Part shown: positions 1 to 8,284 of the stretch, in pieces
How the letters are laid out: each line of letters starts with the position of its first letter
Position numbering within the stretch: the first letter of the stretch is position 1
Assembly (NCBI RefSeq): GCF_016123485.1
Contig: NZ_JADCKQ010000018.1
Coordinates: 1 to 47,867, forward strand
Reading direction: 5' to 3'
Source: Halocynthiibacter styelae
GTDB lineage: Bacteria > Pseudomonadota > Alphaproteobacteria > Rhodobacterales > Rhodobacteraceae
Length of the DNA: 47,867 nt
Program-made: the position numbers and the translations under genes
Notes under the pieces: model-generated
The model's database searches: none
The model's input: only the letters and a program-made list of their open reading frames with translations
Told to the model about the DNA's origin: nothing

Positions 1-162
1 GAGCTCGCCAATGAACCTGATGGGGCTGACGGGGATCAGAGTGGTGGAACGAGTCAAAACAGAATCCTTTCAAAGCCAGGCAAACCTGCCCGGCGCATGG
101 CCACGACCCTGATGGGGGCGGCTGATGAGTATGAAAGGTTCCGGAACCTGTGGGATTTTTAG
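1..162 (+). CDS. C-terminal fragment of an unrecognised protein
   Basis: Frame 1 is open from the first base to a TAG at 160-162. It gives 53 residues ending in RFRNLWDF; the start lies outside the window. The fragment is polar (Gly, Asp, Ser, Asn near its left end), with a short charged helix-like tail around ADEYERFRNL. No domain is recognisable. It points toward the minus-strand nrdJ, so the hairpin at 270-296 may serve both. The reading frame is plausible, but too little is visible to name it. Confidence 0.4.
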   Translation, partial: ELANEPDGADGDQSGGTSQNRILSKPGKPARRMATTLMGAADEYERFRNLWDF

Positions 163-257
163 AGAGTTTTTGCACCACCAATGCAAGTGGTCGGCGGAAA
201 CACAGCCAAACGCTGTCAGATTTCAGCAGCAAAAATCAAAAAACGCCTAAGGCATTG

Positions 258-296
258 AAAATAAATAAAACCACTGGCGATAAAATCGCCAGTGGT
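258..296 (-). terminator. Rho-independent terminator downstream of nrdJ
   Basis: A perfect 12-bp inverted repeat (270-281 with 285-296, AAA loop) is followed on the minus strand by a T-rich run (TTTATTTATTTTC, 258-270). It lies about 90 bp beyond the nrdJ stop, so it most likely ends nrdJ transcription. The remainder of 163-384 shows no other gene or clear signal. Confidence 0.8.
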
Positions 297-384
297 CATT
301 TGATGTGTGTGTAGTGGCCAAAAAATGCCCCTAAGTGGCCAAGTTATGGTGTGTCCCACATCTGCCTTACAGCATGCGGTCAGA

Positions 385-2649
385 TCACCCGCACTTGCTG
401 TGGCCGCAGCTGCGGCAGGTCATGCACCCTTCGACCATTTGCAGATCGAACTGACCACAGGATGGGCAGGCTTTGCCGCGTGGGGTGCCGCCGATTTGCA
501 CGACGTCAGCTTGTGGGTCAGACTTCAGCCCCATGCCTTCGCCAGCAATGAAACCTGTGCTGATCAGATGGGTCTCGATCACGCCCCCGATGGCCGCCAG
601 GATAGATGGCACATACTTGCCTTGCATCCAGGCACCACCACGTGGATCAAAGACTGCTTTCAGTTCTTCGACGACAAAGCTTACGTCACCGCCACGGCGG
701 AAGACCGCGGAAATCATCCGTGTCAGAGCCACAGTCCAAGCGTAATGTTCCATATTTTTGGAATTGATGAACACTTCAAACGGACGGCGTTGCCCCGAAA
801 CAATCAGGTCATTCACGGTCAGATAAATCGCGTGCTCTGAATCTGGCCATTTCAGTTTGTAAGTGTGACCTTCTAGGGATTGTGGACGATCCAGTGGTTC
901 GGAAATGTAAACAACATCAGCGCCTTCATCGGCCTCTGGTGTCTTTTCACTTTCTTCTGAAACGGACAGAACAGAACCGGTCACATCATTCGGACGGTAG
1001 GTCGTGCAGCCCTTACAGCCACTGTCCCAAGCCTGCATATAGACCTCTTTGAAGTCATCAAAATTGATGTCTTCCGGGCAGTTGATGGTCTTGGAAATGG
1101 AGCTGTCGATCCATTTTTGTGCTGCCGCCTGCATACGCACGTGGGCTGCGGGGGCAAGGGTCTGGGCGTTCACAAAATAGCTCGGCAGTTCTTTATCGCC
1201 GAACTTATCACGCCACATTTGCACCGCATAATCAACGACTTCTTCCTCAGTACGGGAACCGTCCTTCTGCAGAACCTTACGCTTATAGCTGTAGGCAAAG
1301 ACAGGTTCGATGCCGGAACTGACGTTGCCCGCATACAGGCTGATGGTGCCGGTTGGCGCAATCGAGGTCAGCAGAGCGTTGCGAATGCCGTGTTCAGCAA
1401 TCTCAGCGCGCACATCATCGTCCATCTGCATCATATTGCCGGACGCCAGGTATTTGTCCGCATCGAACAGCGGGAATGCGCCTTTTTCCCTGGCAAGGTC
1501 CACCGACGCCAGATAGGCGGCGCGGGCGATACGTTTCATCCAGCTTTCGGTCTGACGCGCCGCTTCCTCTGACCCATACTCAAGACCGGTCATCAACAGC
1601 GCATCTGCAAGGCCGGTCACACCAAGGCCAATACGACGTTTCGCAGCGGCTTCACGGGCCTGGGCTTCCAGTGGGAAACGGGAGGCATCAACAACGTTGT
1701 CCATCATGCGCACAGCGGTCGCGACCAGTTCGCTTAGCTGTTCTTCATCAAGGTCCGCCTCGGCTTCAAACGGATTTGCAACCAGACGGGCAAGGTTAAT
1801 GGAGCCCAGAAGACACGCGCCATAAGGCGGCAGAGGTTGTTCGCCACATGGGTTGGTAGACGCGATATCTTCGCAGTAATTCAGGTTGTTCATCGCGTTA
1901 ATACGGTCGATGAAAATCACACCTGGTTCAGCCTGGCTGTAGGTTGACTGCATGATTTGGTTCCACAAATCACGTGCGTTTACAGTGTGATAGACCTTGC
2001 CGTCGAATTTCAATTCCCACGGGCCATCTGCTTTCACAGCTTCCATGAAGTCATCGGTTACCAGAACGGACAAGTTGAACATCCGCAAGCGGGCCGCGTC
2101 AGATTTGGCTGTGATGAAATGTTCGATATCCGGGTGGTCACAGCGCATGGTCGCCATCATCGCGCCGCGGCGTGAACCTGCGGACATAATTGTGCGGCAC
2201 ATTGCGTCCCAGACGTCCATGAATGACAGCGGGCCAGAGGCATCGGCAGCAACGCCTTTTACGTCGGCGCCACGGGGGCGTATGGTGCTGAAATCATAGC
2301 CGATTCCGCCACCTTGCTGCATGGTCAGCGCGGCTTCTTTCAGGTTGTCGAAAATGCCGCCCATGCTGTCAGGCACGGTGCCCATAACGAAGCAGTTGAA
2401 CAGGGTAACAGCACGGCCTGTGCCGGCACCCGCTGCGATACGGCCGGCTGGCAGGAATTTGAAATCTTCCAGGGCTGCGTAGAACTTTTCTTCCCAGCCT
2501 TTGCTGTCTTGTTCGACTTCCGCAAGCGCGCGCGCGATACGACGCCAGCTGTCTTCCACGGCCTTATCAACGGCTGAGCCATCCGCATTTTTCAGACGGT
2601 ATTTCATATCCCAGATTTGTTCGGCAATCGGGGCGGCAAAACGGCTCAT
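385..2649 (-). CDS. nrdJ: Adenosylcobalamin-dependent ribonucleoside-diphosphate reductase (class II)
   Basis: 754 aa. It reduces ribonucleotides to deoxyribonucleotides using a B12-derived thiyl radical. The catalytic N-P-C-G-E motif is at residues 266-270 (thiyl Cys268, Glu270), and Cys86 and Cys279 fit the redox pair of the family. The tail from about 728 carries CPSC and CMTCRSC clusters and ends SKCG, the C-terminal cysteine region that shuttles electrons from thioredoxin or binds zinc. The length suits the alphaproteobacterial NrdJ family. The ATG at 2649 gives the expected N-terminus. The gene is monocistronic, with its terminator at 258-296. Two NrdR-like boxes 31 bp apart lie upstream, implying NrdR repression. 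The enzyme works without oxygen and without a separate radical-generating subunit, but makes the cell depend on cobalamin. Confidence 0.95.
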   Translation of the reverse strand: MSRFAAPIAEQIWDMKYRLKNADGSAVDKAVEDSWRRIARALAEVEQDSKGWEEKFYAALEDFKFLPAGRIAAGAGTGRAVTLFNCFVMGTVPDSMGGIFDNLKEAALTMQQGGGIGYDFSTIRPRGADVKGVAADASGPLSFMDVWDAMCRTIMSAGSRRGAMMATMRCDHPDIEHFITAKSDAARLRMFNLSVLVTDDFMEAVKADGPWELKFDGKVYHTVNARDLWNQIMQSTYSQAEPGVIFIDRINAMNNLNYCEDIASTNPCGEQPLPPYGACLLGSINLARLVANPFEAEADLDEEQLSELVATAVRMMDNVVDASRFPLEAQAREAAAKRRIGLGVTGLADALLMTGLEYGSEEAARQTESWMKRIARAAYLASVDLAREKGAFPLFDADKYLASGNMMQMDDDVRAEIAEHGIRNALLTSIAPTGTISLYAGNVSSGIEPVFAYSYKRKVLQKDGSRTEEEVVDYAVQMWRDKFGDKELPSYFVNAQTLAPAAHVRMQAAAQKWIDSSISKTINCPEDINFDDFKEVYMQAWDSGCKGCTTYRPNDVTGSVLSVSEESEKTPEADEGADVVYISEPLDRPQSLEGHTYKLKWPDSEHAIYLTVNDLIVSGQRRPFEVFINSKNMEHYAWTVALTRMISAVFRRGGDVSFVVEELKAVFDPRGGAWMQGKYVPSILAAIGGVIETHLISTGFIAGEGMGLKSDPQADVVQIGGTPRGKACPSCGQFDLQMVEGCMTCRSCGHSKCG

Positions 2650-2740
2650 CGCGGCTTCCTGACATCGGTAAATGGTGTTAAATGAGGATCACAAACTACC
2701 TCGCGCAGCTGTGAAGCGTCAACGATTTTATCTTCCTAAA

Positions 2741-2787
2741 TTGCAAAATATAGTGGTTGCAGAACGGAAATACACAAGATACGGGGT
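2741..2787 (-). promoter_or_regulatory. Pair of NrdR-box-like operators upstream of nrdJ
   Basis: On the minus strand, CCACTATATTTTGCAA (2756-2741) and ACCCCGTATCTTGTGT (2787-2772) each fit the NrdR-box pattern acaCwAtATaTwGtgt, at about 10 and 12 of 16 positions by my alignment. Their starts are 31 bp apart, which matches the usual three-helical-turn spacing of tandem NrdR boxes. They sit about 90-140 bp upstream of nrdJ. The distal box ends 3 bp before the DUF1489 start, so both divergent promoters could be affected. Binding is inferred. Confidence 0.65.
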
Positions 2788-2790
2788 CAT

Positions 2791-3213
2791 ATGGGGAATC
2801 TTCATCTCATAAAACTATGCGTTGGAATCGACTCACCGGATCAGCTTTTGCTGTCCCGGGAAAGCCATGGCACCCTGCATACACCCACAAGGCACGTGAC
2901 ACGCATGTGGCCTAAACGTGAGGTTGAGTTGCTGGATGGCGGATCGCTTTACTGGGTGATGAAAGGTGTGGTTCAGGCACGTCAGGAAATTCTACGGCTT
3001 GATGAAATCACAGGGGAAGACGGGATTCGCCGCTGTGCGATTATTCTGAAATCCGATGTGATCCGCACCACTGCCGCGCCAAGGCGGGCCTTTCAGGGCT
3101 GGCGTTATCTGAAGGGTGAAGATGCCCCTGTGGATCTGCCTGCAAACCGCGTGAAAGATGATGCGTTGCCCCCGGAACTGGCCCGAGAGCTTTCAGATAT
3201 CGGGCTGTGCTGA
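2791..3213 (+). CDS. DUF1489 family protein
   Basis: 140 aa. It matches the alphaproteobacterial DUF1489 family from memory: N-terminal LHLIKLCVG, a TRMWPKR stretch, LLDGGSLYWVMKGVV, ITGEDGIRRCAIIL and the FQGWRYLKGEDAP block. The family's function is unknown. There is no signal peptide or membrane segment, so it is probably cytoplasmic. The ATG at 2791 gives the N-terminus expected of the family (MxxLHLIKLCVG), although the ribosome-binding site is weak. It diverges from nrdJ across a 141-bp region with NrdR-like boxes, and converges on hisG. Confidence 0.8.
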   Translation: MGNLHLIKLCVGIDSPDQLLLSRESHGTLHTPTRHVTRMWPKREVELLDGGSLYWVMKGVVQARQEILRLDEITGEDGIRRCAIILKSDVIRTTAAPRRAFQGWRYLKGEDAPVDLPANRVKDDALPPELARELSDIGLC

Positions 3214-3238
3214 ACCAGCCTGAAAACCCGTATTCGGC

Positions 3239-3283
3239 ACATACACAATCCATGCACTATCTATGCACATCTTATGCATACGC
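3239..3283 (+). repeat. Phased 11-bp repeat cluster A (DnaA-box-like)
   Basis: Consecutive 11-bp units read CATACACAATC, CATGCACTATC, TATGCACATCT and TATGCATACGC (3240-3283). Read as 9-mers with a 2-bp gap, units such as CTATGCACA (3261-3269) and TTATGCATA (3272-3280) are each one mismatch from the DnaA box TTATNCACA. The 21-mer at 3260-3280 is identical to one at 23957-23977. The cluster lies between the convergent ends of the DUF1489 gene and hisG. Confidence 0.6.
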
Positions 3284-3307
3284 AGCGTGCGCTGCGGCAA
3301 CCCGCCG

Positions 3308-4000
3308 TTAAACGTCGAGTTTCGCCAGAAGCGCTTTCAGCGCGGTCCGTTCAGAATCGGCCCAGGGCGCTTTACGTGATCGCAAAAGCGTTGCCTGTGA
3401 CCGATGCACAAGACCGTCAGAGAGAATCTTCAGGTGGTTTGCCCGCAAGGTTTCACCGGTTGATGTGATATCCGCCACGGCTTCGGCCGTTTCGTTTTTC
3501 ACAGCACCTTCTGTTGCGCCCTGACTGTCGACCAGCTGATAGTCGGCAACCCCGTGATCGCGCAGAAATTCACGAATCATCCGGTGGTATTTCGTGGCGA
3601 TGCGCAGGCGGAACCCATGACGTGCGCGGAAGGCGGCAGAGGCCGCATCCAGATCATCCAGTGTTTCTACATCGACCCAGAATTTCGGCACAGCAATAAT
3701 CAGATCGGCCTGACCGAATCCCATCGGTGCGATTTCTTCCACCTGGTTTTCCCAGGCGGCCAGTTTTTCACGCACAAGATCGGTGCCGGTGACGCCCAGG
3801 TGAATGCGACCTTCGGACAGTTCACGCGGAATTTCGCTGGCAGAGAGCAGAACAAGTTCCACGCCTTCCACACCGGCAACGGCACCCGCATATTCGCGGT
3901 CAGATCCGGTACGGGCCAGTTCAATGCCGCGCTTGCCAAACCAGGCGAAGGTTTTTTCCATCAGACGCCCTTTGGAGGGCACACCAAGTTTCAGGGTCAT
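3308..4000 (-). CDS. hisG: ATP phosphoribosyltransferase, short form (HisG_S)
   Basis: 230 aa. It catalyses the first step of histidine synthesis, joining ATP and PRPP to give phosphoribosyl-ATP. It is the short form: the protein stops after the catalytic domain and lacks the roughly 70-residue C-terminal regulatory domain of long HisG. It therefore needs HisZ, encoded immediately upstream. The PRPP-binding loop is at residues 170-188 (ETAEAVADITSTGETLRAN). The N-terminus LKLGVPSKGRL is typical. Its ATG overlaps the hisZ stop by 4 bp, so translation is probably coupled and the subunits made in proportion. Confidence 0.95.
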   Translation of the reverse strand: MTLKLGVPSKGRLMEKTFAWFGKRGIELARTGSDREYAGAVAGVEGVELVLLSASEIPRELSEGRIHLGVTGTDLVREKLAAWENQVEEIAPMGFGQADLIIAVPKFWVDVETLDDLDAASAAFRARHGFRLRIATKYHRMIREFLRDHGVADYQLVDSQGATEGAVKNETAEAVADITSTGETLRANHLKILSDGLVHRSQATLLRSRKAPWADSERTALKALLAKLDV

Positions 4001-5103
4001 ATCGCGCCCTCCGCAGCGAGCAACAGATCAGGGCGGATCACGCCGCCCACCGCCGGAATGGAACGCCCCTGCCCCAGCACACGGGTCAACGCATCATAAC
4101 GTCCCCCGGTGGCCACCGCAGGCTGGCCGGTTTTGCCAAAGCTGAAAACAAACCCGTCGTAATATTCCATGGAACTGCGACCGTGACTTGCATCAAAATC
4201 AAGATTCGCTGTGTCGATCCCACGCTGGGCCATGGCCGCAAGCCGGGCTTCGAAAGCTTCGGTCGCAGTGGCAACAGATGGCATATCAACAGCAATGTCG
4301 CGCAATGTGCTGAGCGCCTGTGGCGCGGGGGCACGCAGGGTAAGCAGTTCTTCCAGCATCTCGGCTTCATTCCGGGAAATCGGCGCTTCTTTCGCGTCTT
4401 CCTGAATGACCGTCAGGCGGGCACGCACATCTTCTTCAGATCGCATACCAACCTGGGCACCTGCATTTTCCAGAAGCACATCCTGCGTATTGGTTTCCAG
4501 CAGATCAAGCAGCTTTGCCCGTGCGGCAGGCAAAGGCGTGCGACCAGAGAAGCGATCCAGCAGGCTGCGGAATTTGCGTGGACGCCAGATGTGGCGCAGC
4601 AGGGCGTTCTTACGGCGATCCGATGCGGACAGCCCGGACACAGCCGCGCGCAGAATGCCCATATCGCCGGTGACCGCAGACAGGCCCTTGCCACGCAGAA
4701 CACCGTTGAACAGCGCAAAGACTTCGGCATCGGCCCCGGCGGGATCTTCGCGATCAAATACCTCATAGCCGACCTGCAGATATTCGCTGGCGCGGCCCAG
4801 GTCTTCTTCCTGGCGCCGGAAGACTTTGCCGGAATATGTGTAACGGGCCGGTTCAGCACCGTGGTTCATATGCATCTGCACCACAGGCACGGTGAAATCC
4901 GGGCGCAACATCAATTCGCCGCGCAGGGGATCGGATGTCACATAGGTCCGGGCGCGAATGTCTTCGCCGTACAGATCCAGCAGGACTTCGGCCGGTTGCA
5001 GCATGTCTGCCTCAACCAGGGTCGCACCAGAGGTTTCAAAAAAGCTGCGCAATCTGGCGGCTTCCGCAACCAGACGCAGCGACGCAGCGCTTGTGTTGGT
5101 CAT
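3997..5103 (-). CDS. hisZ: ATP phosphoribosyltransferase regulatory subunit
   Basis: 368 aa. It is a paralog of histidyl-tRNA synthetase that has lost tRNA charging. It forms a hetero-octamer with short HisG and carries the histidine feedback site. Recognisable class II synthetase-like blocks are [27 protein letters not shown] and a late [12 protein letters not shown]. It is shorter than HisS and lacks the anticodon-binding C-terminal domain. It overlaps hisS upstream and hisG downstream by 4 bp each, forming a compact hisS-hisZ-hisG unit. Confidence 0.93.
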   Translation of the reverse strand: MTNTSAASLRLVAEAARLRSFFETSGATLVEADMLQPAEVLLDLYGEDIRARTYVTSDPLRGELMLRPDFTVPVVQMHMNHGAEPARYTYSGKVFRRQEEDLGRASEYLQVGYEVFDREDPAGADAEVFALFNGVLRGKGLSAVTGDMGILRAAVSGLSASDRRKNALLRHIWRPRKFRSLLDRFSGRTPLPAARAKLLDLLETNTQDVLLENAGAQVGMRSEEDVRARLTVIQEDAKEAPISRNEAEMLEELLTLRAPAPQALSTLRDIAVDMPSVATATEAFEARLAAMAQRGIDTANLDFDASHGRSSMEYYDGFVFSFGKTGQPAVATGGRYDALTRVLGQGRSIPAVGGVIRPDLLLAAEGAI

Positions 5104-6587
5104 CCGGCATTTCCTTCCAGGATTTTGCGGACTTCAGCCACCAGATCAGCGCGTGCAATTTCACGCTGGGCAGGCTGGGCTTTCCATTCCTCATGGGTCG
5201 CGCTTTCGGCAATCTTCGCACCCAGCACGAGATCCTTGATCTGGACAACGCCGCGCTCGGCCTCATCGCCACCCTGAATGACAGCAACCGGGGACTGGCG
5301 TTTGTCTGCGTATTTCAGCTGGTTGCCGAAGTTCTTTGGATTGCCAAGGTACACTTCCGCCCGGATGCCTTCCGCACGCAGTTCAGACACCATGGCCTGG
5401 TAATCCGCCATACGATCGCGATCCATCACGGTGACCACAACCGGGCCAGGACCGGCACTTGCCGCGCGGCCCTTCATGCGCAGGGCAGCCAGCAGGCGGT
5501 CAACGCCGATGGAAACACCGGTTGCAGGCACGGCCTGACCGGTGAAGCGTTTCACCAGATCATCGTAACGACCACCGCCAGCGACGGAACCAAACTGACG
5601 GGTACGGCCTTTTTCATCCTGAATGTCGAAGGTGAGTTCAGCTTCAAACACCGGACCGGTGTAATAGCCAAGGCCACGCACGACAGATGGATCAATGTCC
5701 ACCTGATCCGGACCATAGCCCTGGGCGTCGAGCAGGTCCGCGATCTGTTGCAGTTCCTTCACGCCTTCCGCACCGATGGCAGATTCGCCGACGGCCTGGG
5801 CAAGATTTGCCAGTGTCTCAGCCGTGGTTGCGCCTTTGGACGTCAGGAATGCGATCACAGGATCAGCCTGTTCGGCCGCAAGGCCAACACCATCGATAAA
5901 CGCGCCGGAGGCATCCTTGCGCCCGGTTGTCAGCAATTCACGCACGCCGCTTTCGCCAACTTTGTCGAACTTGTCGATGGTGCGCAGAACGTCGTCTCGC
6001 TGAGCATCATCAGACAGGCCCATGACTTCGAGCACACCGTTCAGAACTTTGCGGTTGTTGACGCGTACGATGTAGTCACCCCGGGCAATGCCAACTTTTT
6101 CCAACACATCCGCCAGCATCGCACAGATTTCAGCATCTGCCGCGACAGAAGGTGCGCCAACAGTATCCGCATCACATTGATAGAACTGACGGAAACGGCC
6201 AGGGCCTGGCTTTTCATTGCGCCAGACCGGGCCCATCGCGAAACGGCGATAGGGCGTCGGCAGATCGTTGCGGTGCTGGGCATAAACACGGGCCAGTGGT
6301 GCTGTCAGATCATAGCGCAGCGCCATCCAGTCGCCGTTGCCATCTTCTTCATATTCCTGCCAGGCGAACACACCTTCGTTCGGGCGATCGACATCGGGCA
6401 GGAATTTACCCAGGGCTTCCACGGTTTCCACCGCGGAGCTTTCCAGCGCCTCAAAGCCATAATGATGGTAAACCGCCGCGATAGCATCGAGCATCGTTTT
6501 GCGCTCATGCACCTCATGCCCGAAATAGTCGCGGAAGCCTTTAGGGGTTTCTGCCTTGGGACGCGGAGATTTCTTTACTTTGGCCAT
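5100..6587 (-). CDS. hisS: Histidine--tRNA ligase
   Basis: 495 aa from the chosen start. It charges tRNA-His with histidine. Class II motifs are visible: [10 protein letters not shown] near the N-terminus, the motif 2 region ([20 protein letters not shown]), the histidine-binding [11 protein letters not shown], and GGRYDDLV before the anticodon-binding domain ([15 protein letters not shown] onward). The frame stays open to an ATG at 6668, but the ATG at 6587 is preferred: it follows AAAGG at a good distance and gives the usual MAK-basic N-terminus just before TPKGFRD. It is the first gene of the operon with hisZ and hisG. Confidence 0.93.
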   Translation of the reverse strand: MAKVKKSPRPKAETPKGFRDYFGHEVHERKTMLDAIAAVYHHYGFEALESSAVETVEALGKFLPDVDRPNEGVFAWQEYEEDGNGDWMALRYDLTAPLARVYAQHRNDLPTPYRRFAMGPVWRNEKPGPGRFRQFYQCDADTVGAPSVAADAEICAMLADVLEKVGIARGDYIVRVNNRKVLNGVLEVMGLSDDAQRDDVLRTIDKFDKVGESGVRELLTTGRKDASGAFIDGVGLAAEQADPVIAFLTSKGATTAETLANLAQAVGESAIGAEGVKELQQIADLLDAQGYGPDQVDIDPSVVRGLGYYTGPVFEAELTFDIQDEKGRTRQFGSVAGGGRYDDLVKRFTGQAVPATGVSIGVDRLLAALRMKGRAASAGPGPVVVTVMDRDRMADYQAMVSELRAEGIRAEVYLGNPKNFGNQLKYADKRQSPVAVIQGGDEAERGVVQIKDLVLGAKIAESATHEEWKAQPAQREIARADLVAEVRKILEGNAG

Positions 6588-6680
6588 TGGTCTTACCTTT
6601 GGGTCATATTTCACGCGCACCTGTAACCCGCGTGCAGGCGCGGGGCAAGACAACAGGGGCTGTGACACATAATCTTCAGC

Positions 6681-7139
6681 TTAAAGCGGCAGTTCTGTCG
6701 TCGATTTAAGCTCTTTCAGGGAAACAGACGACGATACCCCCCGGACAAACGGGTAGCGCAGCAGGTTGTGAGTCATGAAGTTTTCATATTCCACCACATC
6801 ACGGGTGCGGATTTTCAGCACGTAATCGGCCCCGCCGGTCAGTTTGTGGCATTCCATGATTTCGGCATGACGCTGCACCAGGCTTTCAAAAGCTGTGACA
6901 GAATCCTCGGAATGATCCGCAAGGGTGATATTAGCGAAAATGCAAAAGCCCGCATCAACCTTTGCGGCATCCAGCAGGGTGACGCGGCCGCGAATAATTC
7001 CGCGCGCCTCAAAATCCTGAAGCCTGCGCCAGGCCGTGCTTTGCGCCATCCCCGCCCGTTGGGCCAGTTCGGCCACAGGCAGGGTGGAATCGCGCTGAAT
7101 TTCCCGCAGAAGGGCTCTTTCCTGGTCTGTGAGTTCCAA
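6681..7139 (-). CDS. Lrp/AsnC family transcriptional regulator
   Basis: 152 aa. It has an N-terminal winged helix-turn-helix (about residues 3-50; QRAGMAQSTAWRRLQDFEARGII is the recognition region) and a C-terminal RAM/AsnC ligand-sensing domain with the hallmark LTGGADYVLKIRTRD around residue 100. Members bind DNA as oligomers and respond to amino acids. It is divergent from phhA, with 106 bp between the starts full of inverted repeats. A likely role is autoregulation and control of phhA in response to phenylalanine or tyrosine. The role is inferred from context; the family call is firm. Confidence 0.9.
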   Translation of the reverse strand: MELTDQERALLREIQRDSTLPVAELAQRAGMAQSTAWRRLQDFEARGIIRGRVTLLDAAKVDAGFCIFANITLADHSEDSVTAFESLVQRHAEIMECHKLTGGADYVLKIRTRDVVEYENFMTHNLLRYPFVRGVSSSVSLKELKSTTELPL

Positions 7140-7150
7140 ATTACGCCCCG

Positions 7151-7209
7151 ACGTGAATTATTCATGTCAAATATATCAGAATGCCCGCCATTCTGAAACA
7201 CCTGTTTCA
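7151..7209. promoter_or_regulatory. Inverted-repeat operators between the lrp-type gene and phhA
   Basis: Three dyads lie in the 106-bp divergent gap. At 7154-7164 is TGAATTATTCA, extended with one mismatch to 7151-7167. At 7176-7196 is TCAGAATG-CCCGC-CATTCTGA with perfect 8-bp arms. At 7194-7209 is TGAAACA-CC-TGTTTCA with perfect 7-bp arms. The half-site CTGAAACA recurs at 7225-7232, 32 bp from its copy at 7193. Such arrays fit Lrp-type binding, but the assignment is inferred. Confidence 0.6.
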
Positions 7210-7245
7210 ACCCGGCCCCCTATCCTGAAACAAAGGAGACATGCG

Positions 7246-8037
7246 ATGACCAAACAGACTGACAATGGATATGCTTCACTGGCACCGGATGCACAGGGCT
7301 GCTACCCCTACACGGAAGATGATCGCACGGTCTGGGGCACACTGTTTACGCGTCAGATGGATGCGCTGCAGGGCGTGATGGTTGACAGCTACCTGGAGGG
7401 GATTGCAACGCTTGGCCTGAACGCCGGTAACGTGCCACAGGTCGTTGACATTGATAAACGCCTGAACAGGTTGACCGGTGCAGGTGTGGAAGGCGTGCCT
7501 GCCCTGATTGCCCCGACGCGGTTCTTTAATCTTTTGTCGGACCGCAAGTTTCCGATCGCCACCTTCCTGCGCCGGCGTGAACATATGGATTACATCGAAG
7601 AACCTGACCTGTTCCACGAGGTTTTCGGTCATTGCCCCCTGCTGACCAACAACGCCTATTGCGATTTTATTGAACGGTTCGGGCAGCAGGCGCAAACGCT
7701 GGGCAAAGGCTATAGCTGGCATATGTTCCGCCTGTTCTGGTTCACGGTGGAATTTGGCCTGATCCACACAAAAGACGGTGTGCGGGCTTACGGCGCGGGG
7801 ATCGGGTCTTCCCCGGCAGAGGCTGAGAATGCGATGAATGGTCATGCGGAAGTGCGTGATTTTGACCTGATGGATGTGCTGCGCACCCCGTATCGGATCG
7901 ACATTGTGCAGCCGGTATATTTTGCGATTGAAAGCTTTGAGGCGCTGACAGAGGCGCTTGATCAGGATCTGGTGGCGCTGATTGATCAGGCCAAATCCCT
8001 GGGCGATCACACGCCGCTGTTTGACCAGGCGGCGTAA
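7246..8037 (+). CDS. phhA: Phenylalanine 4-monooxygenase
   Basis: 263 aa. It hydroxylates phenylalanine to tyrosine using tetrahydropterin and O2. The non-haem iron ligands of aromatic amino acid hydroxylases are present: His124 and His129 in FHEVFGHCPLL, and Glu169 in FTVEFGLI. The length is that of the single-domain bacterial enzyme, with no regulatory ACT domain. The ATG at 7246 follows AAAGGAGAC at ideal spacing; the longer open frame to 7129 would run over the divergent operators. slyX follows within 10 bp. The divergent Lrp-type regulator probably controls it. Confidence 0.95.
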   Translation: MTKQTDNGYASLAPDAQGCYPYTEDDRTVWGTLFTRQMDALQGVMVDSYLEGIATLGLNAGNVPQVVDIDKRLNRLTGAGVEGVPALIAPTRFFNLLSDRKFPIATFLRRREHMDYIEEPDLFHEVFGHCPLLTNNAYCDFIERFGQQAQTLGKGYSWHMFRLFWFTVEFGLIHTKDGVRAYGAGIGSSPAEAENAMNGHAEVRDFDLMDVLRTPYRIDIVQPVYFAIESFEALTEALDQDLVALIDQAKSLGDHTPLFDQAA

Positions 8038-8046
8038 AACGCCTAT

Positions 8047-8262
8047 GTGCAGGATATGACTGATCGTATCCTGCAGCTTGAAGAACAAATCGCCCATCTG
8101 ACCCGCACGGTAGAGGAGCTATCCGATATCGTGGCGCGCCAGGAAAAGGAGTTGGATGTTCTGAAACGTCGCTCCTCCATGTTGATGGAGCGGGAAGCGC
8201 AACGGGAAATGGAAGTCGGCGGCAGTATACCCCTGGCAGATCAGCGCCCACCACATTGGTAG
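8047..8262 (+). CDS. slyX: SlyX-like coiled-coil protein
   Basis: 71 aa. It is almost wholly a predicted coiled coil (ILQLEEQIAHLTRTVEELSD through VLKRR), and ends in the short Pro-rich tail ADQRPPHW typical of SlyX proteins. Their molecular role is unknown. The GTG at 8047 is used here; an ATG at 8056 is an equally possible start, and neither has a clear ribosome-binding site. It lies 9 bp after phhA and is probably cotranscribed. Confidence 0.75.
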   Translation: MQDMTDRILQLEEQIAHLTRTVEELSDIVARQEKELDVLKRRSSMLMEREAQREMEVGGSIPLADQRPPHW

Positions 8263-8284
8263 AATGGGCATAAGCCTGGTGGGA

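Noticed and set aside
2650-2790. Cobalamin riboswitch for nrdJ
   Set aside because: The gap is only 141 bp, no B12-box-like conserved segment was found, and NrdR-like boxes explain the region better.
4935-6626. 563-codon open frame opposite hisS
   Set aside because: Shadow of hisS/hisZ with shadow-type composition; hisS is unambiguous on the other strand.
8247-8283. CCCACCA/TGGTGGG inverted repeat between slyX and the lipoprotein gene
   Set aside because: The arms are only 7 bp with a 23-nt loop and no T-tract, too weak to call a terminator.
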